Both the position numbers and the translations under genes were made by a program. A stretch of 64,000 nt of DNA from Clostridia bacterium (GTDB taxonomy: Bacteria; Bacillota; Clostridia; Peptostreptococcales; Anaerovoracaceae), in contig CAJTER010000003.1 in the NCBI GenBank assembly GCA_910575405.1, forward strand, positions 1-64,000, read 5' to 3'. The notes beneath the pieces were generated by a model. The model searched no databases. It had not been told where the DNA came from and was given only the letters and a program-made list of their open reading frames with translations. The first letter of the stretch is position 1; each line of letters starts with the position of its first letter. This document shows, one piece after another, positions 15,390 to 24,535 of the stretch.

Positions 15390-18008
15390 ATGGAAAAACT
15401 TGGACTGAATCAGATTCGTGAAGCGTTTCAGAGCTTTTATGAATCAAAAGGCCACTATAAAAGAAAAAGCTTTTCTCTGATTCCGGAAAAGGATAAGAGT
15501 TTATTGCTAATAAATTCGGGTATGGCGCCTTTAAAGCCGTATTTCGCGGGCATTGAGACGCCGCCGTCAAAAAGAATGACTACCTGCCAGAAATGTCTGC
15601 GTACAGGGGATATTGATAATGTAGGTCTCACATCCCGCCATGGTACCTTTTTTGAGATGCTGGGAAGCTTTTCCTTTGGGGATTATTTTAAGGAAGAGTC
15701 CATCACCTGGGGCTGGGAATTTATGACTGACGTGCTGGATCTGCCCCTTGAACGGCTATGGGTTTCCGTCTATGAGGAAGACGAGGAAGCCTACCACATC
15801 TGGAAGGATAAAATCGGATTCCCCGAGGAGCGGATTGTCCGCCTTGGAAAAGATGATAATTTCTGGGAAATTGGCACAGGCCCCTGCGGACCGTGTTCGG
15901 AAATTTATTTTGATCGAGGCGAGGAATACGGCTGCGGAAAGGAAGACTGCAAACCGGGCTGTGAGTGCGACCGCTATATCGAATTCTGGAACCACGTATT
16001 CACCCAGTTTTCAAAGGATGAAGAAGGAAATTACAGCGATCTGGCTCACCCGAACATTGACACGGGCATGGGACTTGAGCGGCTTGCAACCATTATGCAG
16101 GGCGTCGATTCCATCTTTGATATTGACACCATCCGCTACGTACTGGACGGAGTTGTACAAAAAGCAGGCGTCAAATACCAGCAGGGAAAAGTGCCTTCGG
16201 ATGTTTCCATACGCATTGTGACCGATCATCTGCGTTCCGTTACCTTTATGATCGCAGACGGCATCATCCCCAGCAACGAGGGAAGAGGCTATGTCTTAAG
16301 ACGGCTGCTGAGAAGAGCAGCAAGGCACGGGAAGCTTCTCGGAATCCAAGGGTCCTTCCTTGCGGAATTATGCACCAGAGTCATTGAAATTTCAGGAAAG
16401 GCATATCCGGAGCTGGAGGAAAAGCGCACTTACATCAAAAAAGTAATTAAAATTGAGGAAGATAAATTCAGCAGCACCATTGATCAGGGAACCAGCATCA
16501 TCGAGGAATACATCTCTGAAATGAAAGCCTCCGGAGAAACGGTTCTGGATGGAGAAAAGGTCTTCAAGCTACACGATACCTATGGCTTCCCTCTGGAGCT
16601 GACTCAGGAAATTCTCAAAGAGCAGGGCTGCGGGGCAGACGTAGAAGGCTTTAACAGTCATATGCAGCACCAGAAGGAGCTGGCAAGAGCCGCCCGCAAA
16701 TCAAAGGAAGACGCAGGCTGGGAGGAAGCGGTAGATTTCGCCTTTGAAGGGGATACCGTCTTTACCGGATATGAACATACGGTGGATACTGGTATTGTAA
16801 AAGCCATGTTCTGGGACAAAAAGCCCCTTTCCTGTCTCAAAGAAGGAGAAGTATGCCGCGTCGGCCTTGATAAAACTCCGTTTTACGCGGAAAGCGGCGG
16901 ACAGGCCTGCGATATTGGCAGGATTTATAACGACAAGTTCATCGGTGAGGTGCAGGAGGTCGTAAAGTTCCAGGGCGTCTTTGCCCACAAAGTGAAGGCT
17001 CTGAAAGGGGAGCTGCAGCCAGAGGATGAAGTCAACTGCCTGATATACGCGCCGAGAAGAAATAATACAGCCAGAAACCATACGGCTACCCATCTGCTCC
17101 ACAAGGCATTAAAAGAAGTGCTGGGAGACCATGTGCAGCAGGCGGGCTCCAGCGTGACGTCTGATTCTCTGCGTTTTGACTTTAACCATTTTGAAGCCAT
17201 GACCCCTGACGAAGTGAAGCACGTTGAAGAAATCGTAAACGATAAAATCGGCCAATTCCTGGATGTTACCACAAAAGAAATGGGCATTAAGGACGCGGCA
17301 AAGGAAGGGGCTGTCGGCCTGTTTGGAGAAAAATACGGCGATGTGGTGCGGGTCGTTTCCATAAGCGATTACAGCAAGGAGCTGTGCGGAGGCACCCATG
17401 TTTCCAATACTGGACAGATCGGAGCTTTTAAAATCCTCTCTGAGTCCGGTGTTGCCGCAGGCGTGCGCAGAATTGAAGCGATTACAGGCAGCGCGCTTCT
17501 CACAAAACTGAATGAAGCAGAACAGACGGTATCAAGCGCAGCAGAACTGCTGAAAACCAACTCTTCTGGGCTTTTAAACAAGGTATCCTCTCTTACCGAC
17601 GAAGTAAAGGCGCTGAAAAAGGAACTGGAAGAGTTTAAGAAAAATGCCATTGGAAACGCTATGGACAAAATGTTTGAAGAAGCAAAGGAGATTAACGGAG
17701 TTACCCTCATCACCCGTGCTTTTAAGGATTATACGATAGGCGATCTGCGGGCTCTTTCCGACGATATTAAAGCGCAGCACAAAAATGTTGCAATGGTATT
17801 TGCTGCGCAAAACGGAGAAAAGGTTACTTTCCTGGTATCTCTGACTGAGGATCTTCTCGATAAGGGTTACCACGCAGGAAAAATGATCAAGCAGATAGCA
17901 GCAGCAGCAGGCGGCGGCGGCGGCGGAAAAGCGGACATGGCCCAGGCTGGTGCAAAAGATCCATCCAAAATCAAAGATGCGTTTGCTGCAGCAGAAGCTT
18001 TGTTCTAG
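15390..18008 (+). CDS. alaS: alanyl-tRNA synthetase
   Basis: An 872-residue enzyme that charges tRNA-Ala. The class II catalytic core is at the N terminus (INSGMAPLKPYF, RMTTCQKCLRTGDIDNVG), followed by the tRNA-binding region, the editing domain with HTATHLLH and CGGTHVSNTG zinc ligands, and the C-terminal C-Ala domain ending in a glycine-rich loop and a KADMAQAGAKDPSK motif. Length is normal. GGGAGG lies 9 nt before ATG 15390; a TTG at 15384 would be too close. It begins the conserved Firmicutes order alaS-ireB-ruvX. Confidence 0.97.
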   Translation: MEKLGLNQIREAFQSFYESKGHYKRKSFSLIPEKDKSLLLINSGMAPLKPYFAGIETPPSKRMTTCQKCLRTGDIDNVGLTSRHGTFFEMLGSFSFGDYFKEESITWGWEFMTDVLDLPLERLWVSVYEEDEEAYHIWKDKIGFPEERIVRLGKDDNFWEIGTGPCGPCSEIYFDRGEEYGCGKEDCKPGCECDRYIEFWNHVFTQFSKDEEGNYSDLAHPNIDTGMGLERLATIMQGVDSIFDIDTIRYVLDGVVQKAGVKYQQGKVPSDVSIRIVTDHLRSVTFMIADGIIPSNEGRGYVLRRLLRRAARHGKLLGIQGSFLAELCTRVIEISGKAYPELEEKRTYIKKVIKIEEDKFSSTIDQGTSIIEEYISEMKASGETVLDGEKVFKLHDTYGFPLELTQEILKEQGCGADVEGFNSHMQHQKELARAARKSKEDAGWEEAVDFAFEGDTVFTGYEHTVDTGIVKAMFWDKKPLSCLKEGEVCRVGLDKTPFYAESGGQACDIGRIYNDKFIGEVQEVVKFQGVFAHKVKALKGELQPEDEVNCLIYAPRRNNTARNHTATHLLHKALKEVLGDHVQQAGSSVTSDSLRFDFNHFEAMTPDEVKHVEEIVNDKIGQFLDVTTKEMGIKDAAKEGAVGLFGEKYGDVVRVVSISDYSKELCGGTHVSNTGQIGAFKILSESGVAAGVRRIEAITGSALLTKLNEAEQTVSSAAELLKTNSSGLLNKVSSLTDEVKALKKELEEFKKNAIGNAMDKMFEEAKEINGVTLITRAFKDYTIGDLRALSDDIKAQHKNVAMVFAAQNGEKVTFLVSLTEDLLDKGYHAGKMIKQIAAAAGGGGGGKADMAQAGAKDPSKIKDAFAAAEALF

Positions 18009-18054
18009 CCCACAAGTATGAATGTCAAGTCTTTGTGAAGATATGCAAAAGTCC

Positions 18055-18087
18055 TTGTGCTTGATTATATAAACGTGTATAATCAAG
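18055..18087 (+). promoter_or_regulatory. ireB promoter overlapped by a 10-bp palindrome
   Basis: TTGTGC at 18055-18060, a 17-nt spacer and TATAAT at 18078-18083 form a promoter for ireB. CTTGATTATA at 18060-18069 is repeated inverted at 18078-18087 with 8 nt between, so the inverted repeat covers the spacer and the -10. It could be an operator. Confidence 0.6.
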
Positions 18088-18117
18088 ATACAGGACGGTT
18101 AAGGAGGTACATACTAT

Positions 18118-18366
18118 ATGGACAGACAGACACGGATGTATGACAATTTTGATAAAATCGAGCAGCGAACTATTGAAGAGATTTTAAATATTGTGTATGA
18201 TGCTTTGGAAGAGCGGGGATACAATGCCATTGATCAGATGGTAGGCTATATTCTGTCAGGCGATCCTTCCTATATCACCAGCCATAACAATGCCCGCAAT
18301 ATCATAGGCCGTATTGAACGGGACGATCTGGTGGAGGAACTGATCAAATCCTATCTGCACAAATAA
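18118..18366 (+). CDS. ireB: IreB family regulatory phosphoprotein
   Basis: An 82-residue protein of the IreB (DUF965, YrzL) family: [19 protein letters not shown], then [19 protein letters not shown] and [18 protein letters not shown]. In Enterococcus IreB is phosphorylated by the Ser/Thr kinase IreK and affects cephalosporin tolerance; here that role is inferred from family only. Position directly after alaS and before ruvX is the conserved order. It has its own promoter. A terminator follows. Confidence 0.9.
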   Translation: MDRQTRMYDNFDKIEQRTIEEILNIVYDALEERGYNAIDQMVGYILSGDPSYITSHNNARNIIGRIERDDLVEELIKSYLHK

Positions 18367-18384
18367 AGAAACTGCAGGAACTAC

Positions 18385-18419
18385 AGCGGGCCAGCGCTAC
18401 ACTCAGGTCCGCTATTTTT
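18385..18419 (+). terminator. rho-independent terminator after ireB
   Basis: AGCGG-g-CC at 18385-18392 pairs with GG-t-CCGCT at 18406-18413, followed by ATTTTT. It lies between ireB and ruvX, so ruvX may need its own promoter or read-through. Confidence 0.6.
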
Positions 18420-18488
18420 CTGTGACTGTTTCATCAGCCGCCCGAACATCATAAGAATACGAAAGCAGAAAGGACAGTTACACGCATT

Positions 18489-18914
18489 ATGAAAAAACTA
18501 GCTCTTGATGTAGGAGATAAAACCATCGGCGTGGCAGTCAGTGATCCCATGCTGATTACTGCCCAAGGAATTACAACCATCGAACGGGTGGGAATCCGCA
18601 AGGATACAGGAAAAGTCCTGGAGCTGATTAAGGAACACGACTGTGATACCGTTGTCATCGGCCTGCCAAAAAAACTGGATGGTACGGACAGCATTCAGAC
18701 GGAAAAGGTCTATGAATTTAAGACCAGACTGGAAAACAAGCTAAAGGGATCCGGCATGGGACACATTAAACTCGTCTATCAGGATGAACGCCTTACCACC
18801 GTAATGGCGGAAAAAGTCCTAATTGAGGCGGATGTCAGCAGGAGCAAACGAAAAAAGGTAATCGACAAGCAGGCGGCTGTACTGATTTTGCAGAGCTATC
18901 TGGATACACTGTAA
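18489..18914 (+). CDS. ruvX: RuvX/YqgF family Holliday junction resolvase-like nuclease
   Basis: A 141-residue RNase H-fold protein. LALDVGDKTIGVAVSDP carries the first catalytic Asp, VVIGLPKKLDGTDS the middle motif, and VYQDERLTTVMAEKVL plus the C-terminal KKVIDKQAAVLILQSYLD the last acidic residues. The family is implicated in 16S rRNA processing and, by homology, in Holliday junction resolution. It follows ireB, as usual for Firmicutes. The ATG at 18489 gives the standard N terminus. Confidence 0.9.
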   Translation: MKKLALDVGDKTIGVAVSDPMLITAQGITTIERVGIRKDTGKVLELIKEHDCDTVVIGLPKKLDGTDSIQTEKVYEFKTRLENKLKGSGMGHIKLVYQDERLTTVMAEKVLIEADVSRSKRKKVIDKQAAVLILQSYLDTL

Positions 18915-18955
18915 GGGCCAGGAACAATCTGCCTGAAGGTCATAATGGAGGGAAT

Positions 18956-19402
18956 ATGGATATCAGAAATCAAATTATTATGAGTCAGGTCATGCTTCCG
19001 CACCAGGCAAATGTTGCCGGAAATGTGCATGGCGGTGAAATTATGAAGTTTATGGATACAGCAGCAGGAGCCGTTGCCATGCGCTATGCGAAGGCAAACT
19101 GCGTAACAGCGAGGGTGGATGAGCTGGAGTTTCATCTGCCGATCTTTGTAGGCGCTCTTGTCACCTGCACAGCGTCCATCATTTATGTTGGAAGAACTTC
19201 TATGGAAGTCTTTGTAAATGTGGAGGCGGAAGATCTGGAATCAAACAGCGGACCGCAGAAAGCATTATCCGCCAACTTCACTATGGTCTGCATGGGGAAA
19301 AACGGACGGCCCCAGAATGTACCGGAGTATACACCGCAGACAGAGGATGAACTTCGTCTTTATGAGGAAGCAAAAAAGCGAAAAGAGGCCTGCAGAAAAT
19401 AA
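18956..19402 (+). CDS. acyl-CoA thioesterase, hotdog fold
   Basis: A 148-residue protein of the acyl-CoA hydrolase family (YkhA/YciA type). SQVMLPHQANVAGNVHGGEI followed by MKFMDTAAGAVAMRYA holds the HGG-x5-D catalytic segment of hotdog thioesterases; the central part is VDELEFHLPIFVGALV. It should hydrolyse acyl-CoA in the cytoplasm, chain length unknown. It starts 41 nt after ruvX with GGAGG before ATG 18956, so it may be cotranscribed with it. Length is typical. Confidence 0.85.
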   Translation: MDIRNQIIMSQVMLPHQANVAGNVHGGEIMKFMDTAAGAVAMRYAKANCVTARVDELEFHLPIFVGALVTCTASIIYVGRTSMEVFVNVEAEDLESNSGPQKALSANFTMVCMGKNGRPQNVPEYTPQTEDELRLYEEAKKRKEACRK

Positions 19403-19449
19403 GCTGAACGAAATGTTAAAGCAATAAAATACAGAATTGACAAAACAAA

Positions 19450-19478
19450 TTGATTTTTCTGCAATTATTCGATATAAT
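19450..19478 (+). promoter_or_regulatory. promoter for the lipoprotein pair
   Basis: TTGATT at 19450-19455, a 17-nt spacer and TATAAT at 19473-19478. A second possible -35 (TTGACA at 19437-19442) is too far from that -10. The next ATG is at 19514. Confidence 0.6.
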
Positions 19479-19513
19479 TCTTATGTCAAGTAAAAGGGAA
19501 GGAATGAAGTTTT

Positions 19514-19912
19514 ATGTACCCAACAAAACGATCCAGACGATTCGCGTTTCTTTCAGTTTTCATTTTTTGTTTCAGCCTTACCGCCTGCGGCGGCGAAACT
19601 GCAGGTGCAGGTGATCCCATTGTGGGAACCTGGGAAATGACAGAAATCACAGCCGGAAACAGACAGGTAGATGCGCAGGAGTACAAAGCAGCAGCTGACG
19701 TAAGCCGCGTTCCGGTTCTTACCTTTGAAGAAAATGGTGAAGTCATACTGGATATGGACGGCGAATCGGGAAGCGGAAAGTGGAGCGAAGAAGGCGGACA
19801 GTACAGTATTACTTACAAACGGGGCGATGAAGAACAAAATGCTGCGCTGGAGATGGAAGAAGGGCTCTTGATCATGGAACAGGATGGGTATATCCTGACC
19901 TATAAAAAATGA
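19514..19912 (+). CDS. lipoprotein, lipocalin-like domain
   Basis: A 132-residue protein with a signal peptide ending in the lipobox LTAC, so it should be lipid-anchored on the outside of the membrane. The mature part begins with a Gly-rich linker and then PIVGTWEMTEITAGNR, VLTFEENGEVILDMDGESGS and GKWSEEGGQYSITYK, a beta-barrel pattern seen in lipocalin-like (DUF4923/DUF5640-type) proteins. Ligand unknown. It is followed 27 nt later by a paralogue. Confidence 0.7.
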   Translation: MYPTKRSRRFAFLSVFIFCFSLTACGGETAGAGDPIVGTWEMTEITAGNRQVDAQEYKAAADVSRVPVLTFEENGEVILDMDGESGSGKWSEEGGQYSITYKRGDEEQNAALEMEEGLLIMEQDGYILTYKK

Positions 19913-19939
19913 TAAGACAAACACAGGAGGAACTTGGAT

Positions 19940-20326
19940 ATGAAAAGTAAAAGAAAAATCACAGCAATTATTGCGGTACTAGTATTGATGTGCGGACTTT
20001 TAGCTGCCTGCGGCTCAGACTCCAGCGATGATCCGGTCGTAGGTACCTGGGAACTGACAAAGGTCAGTGCTGCGGGGCAGGATATGACAGTTTCCGAATT
20101 CTTGAAAGCCGCCAACAGTGGTGCGGAAGTGCCGATCATCACCTTTAATGGAGATAATACCATTGATGTGGATATGCTCGGCTCTAAGGGAAGCGGAAAA
20201 TGGGAGCTGAAGGATGGAAAATATCATGTAAGCGACGATTCATCTATGACCTTGGATTTCAATCTGGAAAACGATGTACTCAGCGTCGAGTACAGCGGCG
20301 CCACCTTGGAATTTGCTAAGAAGTAA
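19940..20326 (+). CDS. lipoprotein, lipocalin-like domain (paralogue)
   Basis: A 128-residue protein with the lipobox LAAC after a hydrophobic leader. The mature part shares the plan of the preceding gene: DPVVGTWELTKVSAAGQDM, VPIITFNGDNTIDVDMLGSK, GSGKWELKDGKYHV. AGGAGG at 19925-19930 suits ATG 19940, not the TTG at 19934. The pair probably arose by tandem duplication and diverged. A terminator follows at 20383. Confidence 0.7.
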   Translation: MKSKRKITAIIAVLVLMCGLLAACGSDSSDDPVVGTWELTKVSAAGQDMTVSEFLKAANSGAEVPIITFNGDNTIDVDMLGSKGSGKWELKDGKYHVSDDSSMTLDFNLENDVLSVEYSGATLEFAKK

Positions 20327-20382
20327 AAAGGACATTTCTAAGGCGCATAAAAAAACGCTCAAGTTCGAAAAAAGAAAAAATC

Positions 20383-20432
20383 ATTACCTCTCAGGAGACT
20401 CTGGATAAAAGAGCTTACTGGGAGGTAATTTT
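20383..20432 (+). terminator. rho-independent terminator after the lipoprotein pair
   Basis: ATTACCTCTCAG at 20383-20394 pairs with CTGGGAGGTAAT at 20418-20429 (one T-G wobble), with a 23-nt loop, and TTTTATATTT follows. The long loop is unusual but the stem is strong. Confidence 0.6.
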
Positions 20433-20545
20433 ATATTTAATCCATATTTCGGGTGTTCGAATCTCACAAAATCTGTTATAATAATGGCACGAAAAATTGT
20501 ATAAAAAATAGAAAATGATTTTAGAGAGAAAAGGAGAACTAAGCT

Positions 20546-21736
20546 ATGAATTTATCAAGTAAAGTGCTGTCCATGCAGCATTCGCCAATCCGAAAATTCA
20601 ACCCCATAGCGCAAAAGGCAAAGGATGCCGGAAAAAAGGTTTACCACCTGAATATCGGACAGCCTGACATTGAAACGCCACCCTGCTTTATGGAGGCCAT
20701 CCGCGGGTTTGATGAAAATGTCATCGCGTATGCGGAGTCCGGAGGCGTTACCCTGCTGCAGGATGCCATTTCCGATTATTTTAAGCAGTACAATATGGAA
20801 TTTGGCAGAGACAATATTATCATCACAAACGGAGGCTCCGAAGCTCTCAGCATGATCTTTATCTCCCTTTTAAATCCGGGGGACGAAGTGCTGATACCGG
20901 AACCATTTTATACAAACTATCATACCTTCGCTACCATGGCGGACGGCGTTGTCGTTCCCATTACCACAACACCGGAGGAAGGTTATCATTATGCGGACGC
21001 GCAGAAAATCGAGGCCGCCATTACACCGAAGACAAAGGCTATCTGCTGCATCAGCCCGGGAAATCCTACTGGAAATGTGCTGACGCTGGATGAAATGAAG
21101 CTCATCGGCCAAGTGGCCAAAAAGCATGACCTGTGGATCATAGCGGATGAGGTATACCGTGAATTTGCCTATGACAACAGAGAAGTGACTTCCTTTGGCA
21201 TGCTCAAAGAGCTGGAAGATCGGGTTATCCTGGTAGATTCCGTTTCCAAGCGTTTTTCCGCCTGCGGAGCACGCATCGGCTGCATTGCCGCAAAAAATAA
21301 GGAACTCCTTGACAATCTGATGAAGATCGCCCAGGGGCGGCTCTGCTCTCCGACTGTCGAACAGATTGGAGCCGCTGCGCTTTACAAGCTTCCAAAATCC
21401 TATTATGATGAGGTTCGAGCAGAATACGAGGGAAGAAGAGACGTTGTTTATGAAGAGCTGATGAAAATACCAGGGGTTGTCTGCCGCAAGCCGGGCGGAG
21501 CCTTTTATCTGACCGCAAAGCTTCCTGTGGACGATGTAGAAAACTTCCTCATGTTCCTTTTGACGGAATTCGAAGATAAGGGAGAAACCGTCATGTTTGC
21601 GCCAGCAGAAGGCTTTTATGCTACACCGGGACTCGGCAGAGAGGAAATGCGTATCGCATATGTCCTCAACAAAAAAGATATGGCACGAGGCGTTGAGCTC
21701 ATCCGGCTTGGAATTGAAGCCTACAACAACCGTTAA
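20546..21736 (+). CDS. class I/II PLP-dependent aminotransferase
   Basis: A 396-residue fold-type I aminotransferase. NIGQPDIETPP at the N terminus, ISPGNPTGNVLT in the middle and the PLP lysine segment SVSKRFSACGARIGC are visible; REEMRIAYVLN near the end holds the substrate carboxylate Arg region. It probably uses an amino acid and 2-oxoglutarate or pyruvate; substrate specificity cannot be read. A -10-like TATAAT lies about 70 nt before the ATG, so it is likely a single-gene unit between the lipoproteins and mutS. Confidence 0.85.
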   Translation: MNLSSKVLSMQHSPIRKFNPIAQKAKDAGKKVYHLNIGQPDIETPPCFMEAIRGFDENVIAYAESGGVTLLQDAISDYFKQYNMEFGRDNIIITNGGSEALSMIFISLLNPGDEVLIPEPFYTNYHTFATMADGVVVPITTTPEEGYHYADAQKIEAAITPKTKAICCISPGNPTGNVLTLDEMKLIGQVAKKHDLWIIADEVYREFAYDNREVTSFGMLKELEDRVILVDSVSKRFSACGARIGCIAAKNKELLDNLMKIAQGRLCSPTVEQIGAAALYKLPKSYYDEVRAEYEGRRDVVYEELMKIPGVVCRKPGGAFYLTAKLPVDDVENFLMFLLTEFEDKGETVMFAPAEGFYATPGLGREEMRIAYVLNKKDMARGVELIRLGIEAYNNR

Positions 21737-21853
21737 ATCCTGTCAGGCAGGCGCATCCTGCGTTTGCTGTTGATGGAACAGACATGCCCTGAGGGGTGCG
21801 AAGGCGCTTCTCGGGGCGCTTTGTCGATCAAAAGGAAAGGATTCAGAGAAAAG

Positions 21854-24469
21854 ATGGCACTATCACCCATGATGCAGCAGTATATGAAGATAAAGGAAGA
21901 ATATGAGGACTGTATCCTGTTTTTCCGCTTAGGGGATTTTTATGAAATGTTTTTCGAGGATGCAAAAACCGTATCCCGGGAGCTGGAGCTGACCCTGACT
22001 GGAAAAAATTGCGGTTTGGAGGAGCGGGCACCCATGTGCGGCGTTCCCTTTCATTCGGCAGATACCTACCTTGCCCGGCTGGTAGAAAAGGGCTACAAAG
22101 TGGCAATCTGTGAGCAGACGGAAGATCCCGCTCAGGCCAGGGGAATTGTAAAGCGGGAAGTCATCCGCATTGTCACGCCGGGGACGGTAGTCAGTGAAAA
22201 CATGCTCAAGGAAACGGAGAACAATTATATTGCCTCTGTTTTCAGCAGAGGGGAAGCAGCGGGACTTGCTTACTGCGATGTTTCTACTGGGGAAATCTAT
22301 GCCGCGGAGCTTCCAAAGGAACGCTGTTTTGAGAGTCTCCTAAGCGAGCTGGTAAAAATCAGCGCAAGCGAAATTCTCATCAATTCAGATAGCGCCTTTG
22401 ATGCAGATGAAATCAAAAAAGCCGCTCCAGCTTATTTTGATTCTCTGGGCGAGGACTACTATAACCAGCGGGCCATCACCGACGCAGTGCTGCGCCAATT
22501 TAAGGTAAAAGCCCTTCTGGGGCTGGGTCTTGAGGCAGGCAGCGCCGCCCTTTACGCTCTGGGAGCCTTGCTTTTGTATCTGCACGAAACCCAGAAAAAC
22601 AGCTTGGAGCATATCACCTGGCTCCATCTTTATGAGCTTACTTCCCACATGTGTCTGGATCAGGCGACCATTAAAAACCTGGAACTGACGGAAACCCTGT
22701 TCGAAAAAAAGGTCCAGGGATCTCTCCTAGGAGTCCTTGATAAAACCAGCACAGCCATGGGTTCACGAAAGCTGAAGCAGTGGCTCAAAGAACCCCTCAA
22801 CCGTGCGGAGGAAATAAAGGGACGCCTTGATGCAGTAGAAGTTCTAGCAGATGATCTGCTTATGCGGAATAATATCAAAGAGGGCCTGAAACAGATTTAC
22901 GACTTTGAGCGGCTCTGCGGAAGGATCGCCTGCGGTAGCGCGAACGGCAAGGATTTAATCGCCCTGCGCAATTCCTGTTTCGTTCTCCCGGACATCCGGC
23001 GGGAATTATCAGGCAGTACCAGTGGGCTGCTCTTAAAGCTGGAAGAGGATATCAGCGACCTGAAAGAGGTTTACCAGCTGATTGAAAAAGCCATTGTAGA
23101 AGAGCCTCCCTTTACCATAAAAGAGGGGGGAATTATTAAGGAAGGCTACTCAAGGGAACTGGATGATCTGAAATTTTCCATTAAGGACGCCCAAAGCTGG
23201 ATCGCTGGCCTTGAAACAAGTGAGCGGGAAAGAACGGGAATCAAAAACCTGAAGGTGGGATTTAACAAGGTGTTCGGATATTATCTGGAAATTACCAAAT
23301 CCTACTACGACATGATCCCGGAAAATTACGTGAGAAAACAGACCCTGACCAGCTGTGAACGCTTTATTACGCCGGAGCTGAAGGAAATGGAAAGCCTGGT
23401 TTTAAACGCGGAAGCCAAAATTAACCAGATGGAATACGAGCTCTTCAGCAAACTTCGTCAGGAAATACAGGTTTACATAAAAAAAATACAGGAAACCGCC
23501 GCTGCTGTCGCATGTCTGGATGTGTTAGTCTCCTTTGCTCAGGTCAGTCAGCAGAACAATTATGTAAAACCCCTGGTTGACACTGGTGATGTGATTCAGA
23601 TTGAAAAGGGAAGGCACCCGGTTATTGAAGAGACCATACGGGATGGAATCTTTGTCAGCAACGATACATATCTGGACCGGGAAAAGAACAGCCTCCTTCT
23701 GATAACAGGCCCTAATATGGCCGGTAAGTCCACGTATATGCGGCAGACAGCCCTCATCGTCCTCATGGCGCAGATCGGCTGCTTTGTGCCCGCCGATTAT
23801 GCCAGGATCGGCATTGCGGATCGGATTTTTACGAGGATTGGCGCTTCCGATAATCTGGCTCAGGGGCAGAGTACGTTCTTTGTGGAAATGAGCGAACTTG
23901 CCTATATTCTCAATTCAGCCACGCCGGGGAGCCTGATTATTCTTGATGAAATCGGCCGGGGAACCAGCACCTATGACGGACTGTCCATCGCCTGGTCTGC
24001 TGCCGAATATCTATGCAGGACAGAAAAGCAGGTGCGAACGCTCTTTGCTACCCATTACCACGAAATGACCCGGCTGGAGGGAAGGATGGCCGGACTTAAA
24101 AATCTGAATGTGGATGTTTCCGAGGAAAACGGGGATGTGGCGTTTCTGCACAAGATCGTGGAAGGAAGCGCAAGCCGCAGCTATGGAATTCACGTAGCAA
24201 AGCTTGCAGGCGTTCCGGCGAGCCTCCTTGAACGAGCAGAGGTAAAGCTAAAAGAACTGGAAGAGGGGAAAATGCCGGACTATGAAGAGCCGCGGGAACT
24301 TGAGACAGCTTGTGAAAAGCCGGCGCAGGTTCAGGAGCAGCAGCTTTCCTTTTTCAGCTTTGCGCCAAACCCAGTCATACAAAAACTGAAGGAGCTGGAT
24401 CTGATGAGTCTGACGCCTTCTCAGGCATTTCAGATTTTGGAGGAGTTGAAAGCAGCAGCAGAACAATAA
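21854..24469 (+). CDS. mutS: DNA mismatch repair protein MutS
   Basis: An 871-residue mismatch recognition ATPase. The N-terminal domain has the mismatch-contact motif RLGDFYEMFFEDA; the connector, core and clamp follow; the ATPase has Walker A GPNMAGKST near residue 618, Walker B LIILDEIGRGTSTYDG and the ATHYHEM signature. The C-terminal helix-turn-helix ends the protein. ATG 21854 gives the usual start; a frame opening at 21764 upstream has no family support. It is followed by mutL, with which it works. Confidence 0.96.
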   Translation: MALSPMMQQYMKIKEEYEDCILFFRLGDFYEMFFEDAKTVSRELELTLTGKNCGLEERAPMCGVPFHSADTYLARLVEKGYKVAICEQTEDPAQARGIVKREVIRIVTPGTVVSENMLKETENNYIASVFSRGEAAGLAYCDVSTGEIYAAELPKERCFESLLSELVKISASEILINSDSAFDADEIKKAAPAYFDSLGEDYYNQRAITDAVLRQFKVKALLGLGLEAGSAALYALGALLLYLHETQKNSLEHITWLHLYELTSHMCLDQATIKNLELTETLFEKKVQGSLLGVLDKTSTAMGSRKLKQWLKEPLNRAEEIKGRLDAVEVLADDLLMRNNIKEGLKQIYDFERLCGRIACGSANGKDLIALRNSCFVLPDIRRELSGSTSGLLLKLEEDISDLKEVYQLIEKAIVEEPPFTIKEGGIIKEGYSRELDDLKFSIKDAQSWIAGLETSERERTGIKNLKVGFNKVFGYYLEITKSYYDMIPENYVRKQTLTSCERFITPELKEMESLVLNAEAKINQMEYELFSKLRQEIQVYIKKIQETAAAVACLDVLVSFAQVSQQNNYVKPLVDTGDVIQIEKGRHPVIEETIRDGIFVSNDTYLDREKNSLLLITGPNMAGKSTYMRQTALIVLMAQIGCFVPADYARIGIADRIFTRIGASDNLAQGQSTFFVEMSELAYILNSATPGSLIILDEIGRGTSTYDGLSIAWSAAEYLCRTEKQVRTLFATHYHEMTRLEGRMAGLKNLNVDVSEENGDVAFLHKIVEGSASRSYGIHVAKLAGVPASLLERAEVKLKELEEGKMPDYEEPRELETACEKPAQVQEQQLSFFSFAPNPVIQKLKELDLMSLTPSQAFQILEELKAAAEQ

Positions 24470-24535
24470 TTCGCAGTTTAAACCAACATGCAAGGAGCCT
24501 AATGACGCGAAAGGCGCGTCAGGAAAGAGGAAATT

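Noticed and set aside
21764-21853. Longer mutS reading frame starting at 21764
   Set aside because: The extra 30 residues do not match the MutS N terminus, which begins at ATG 21854.
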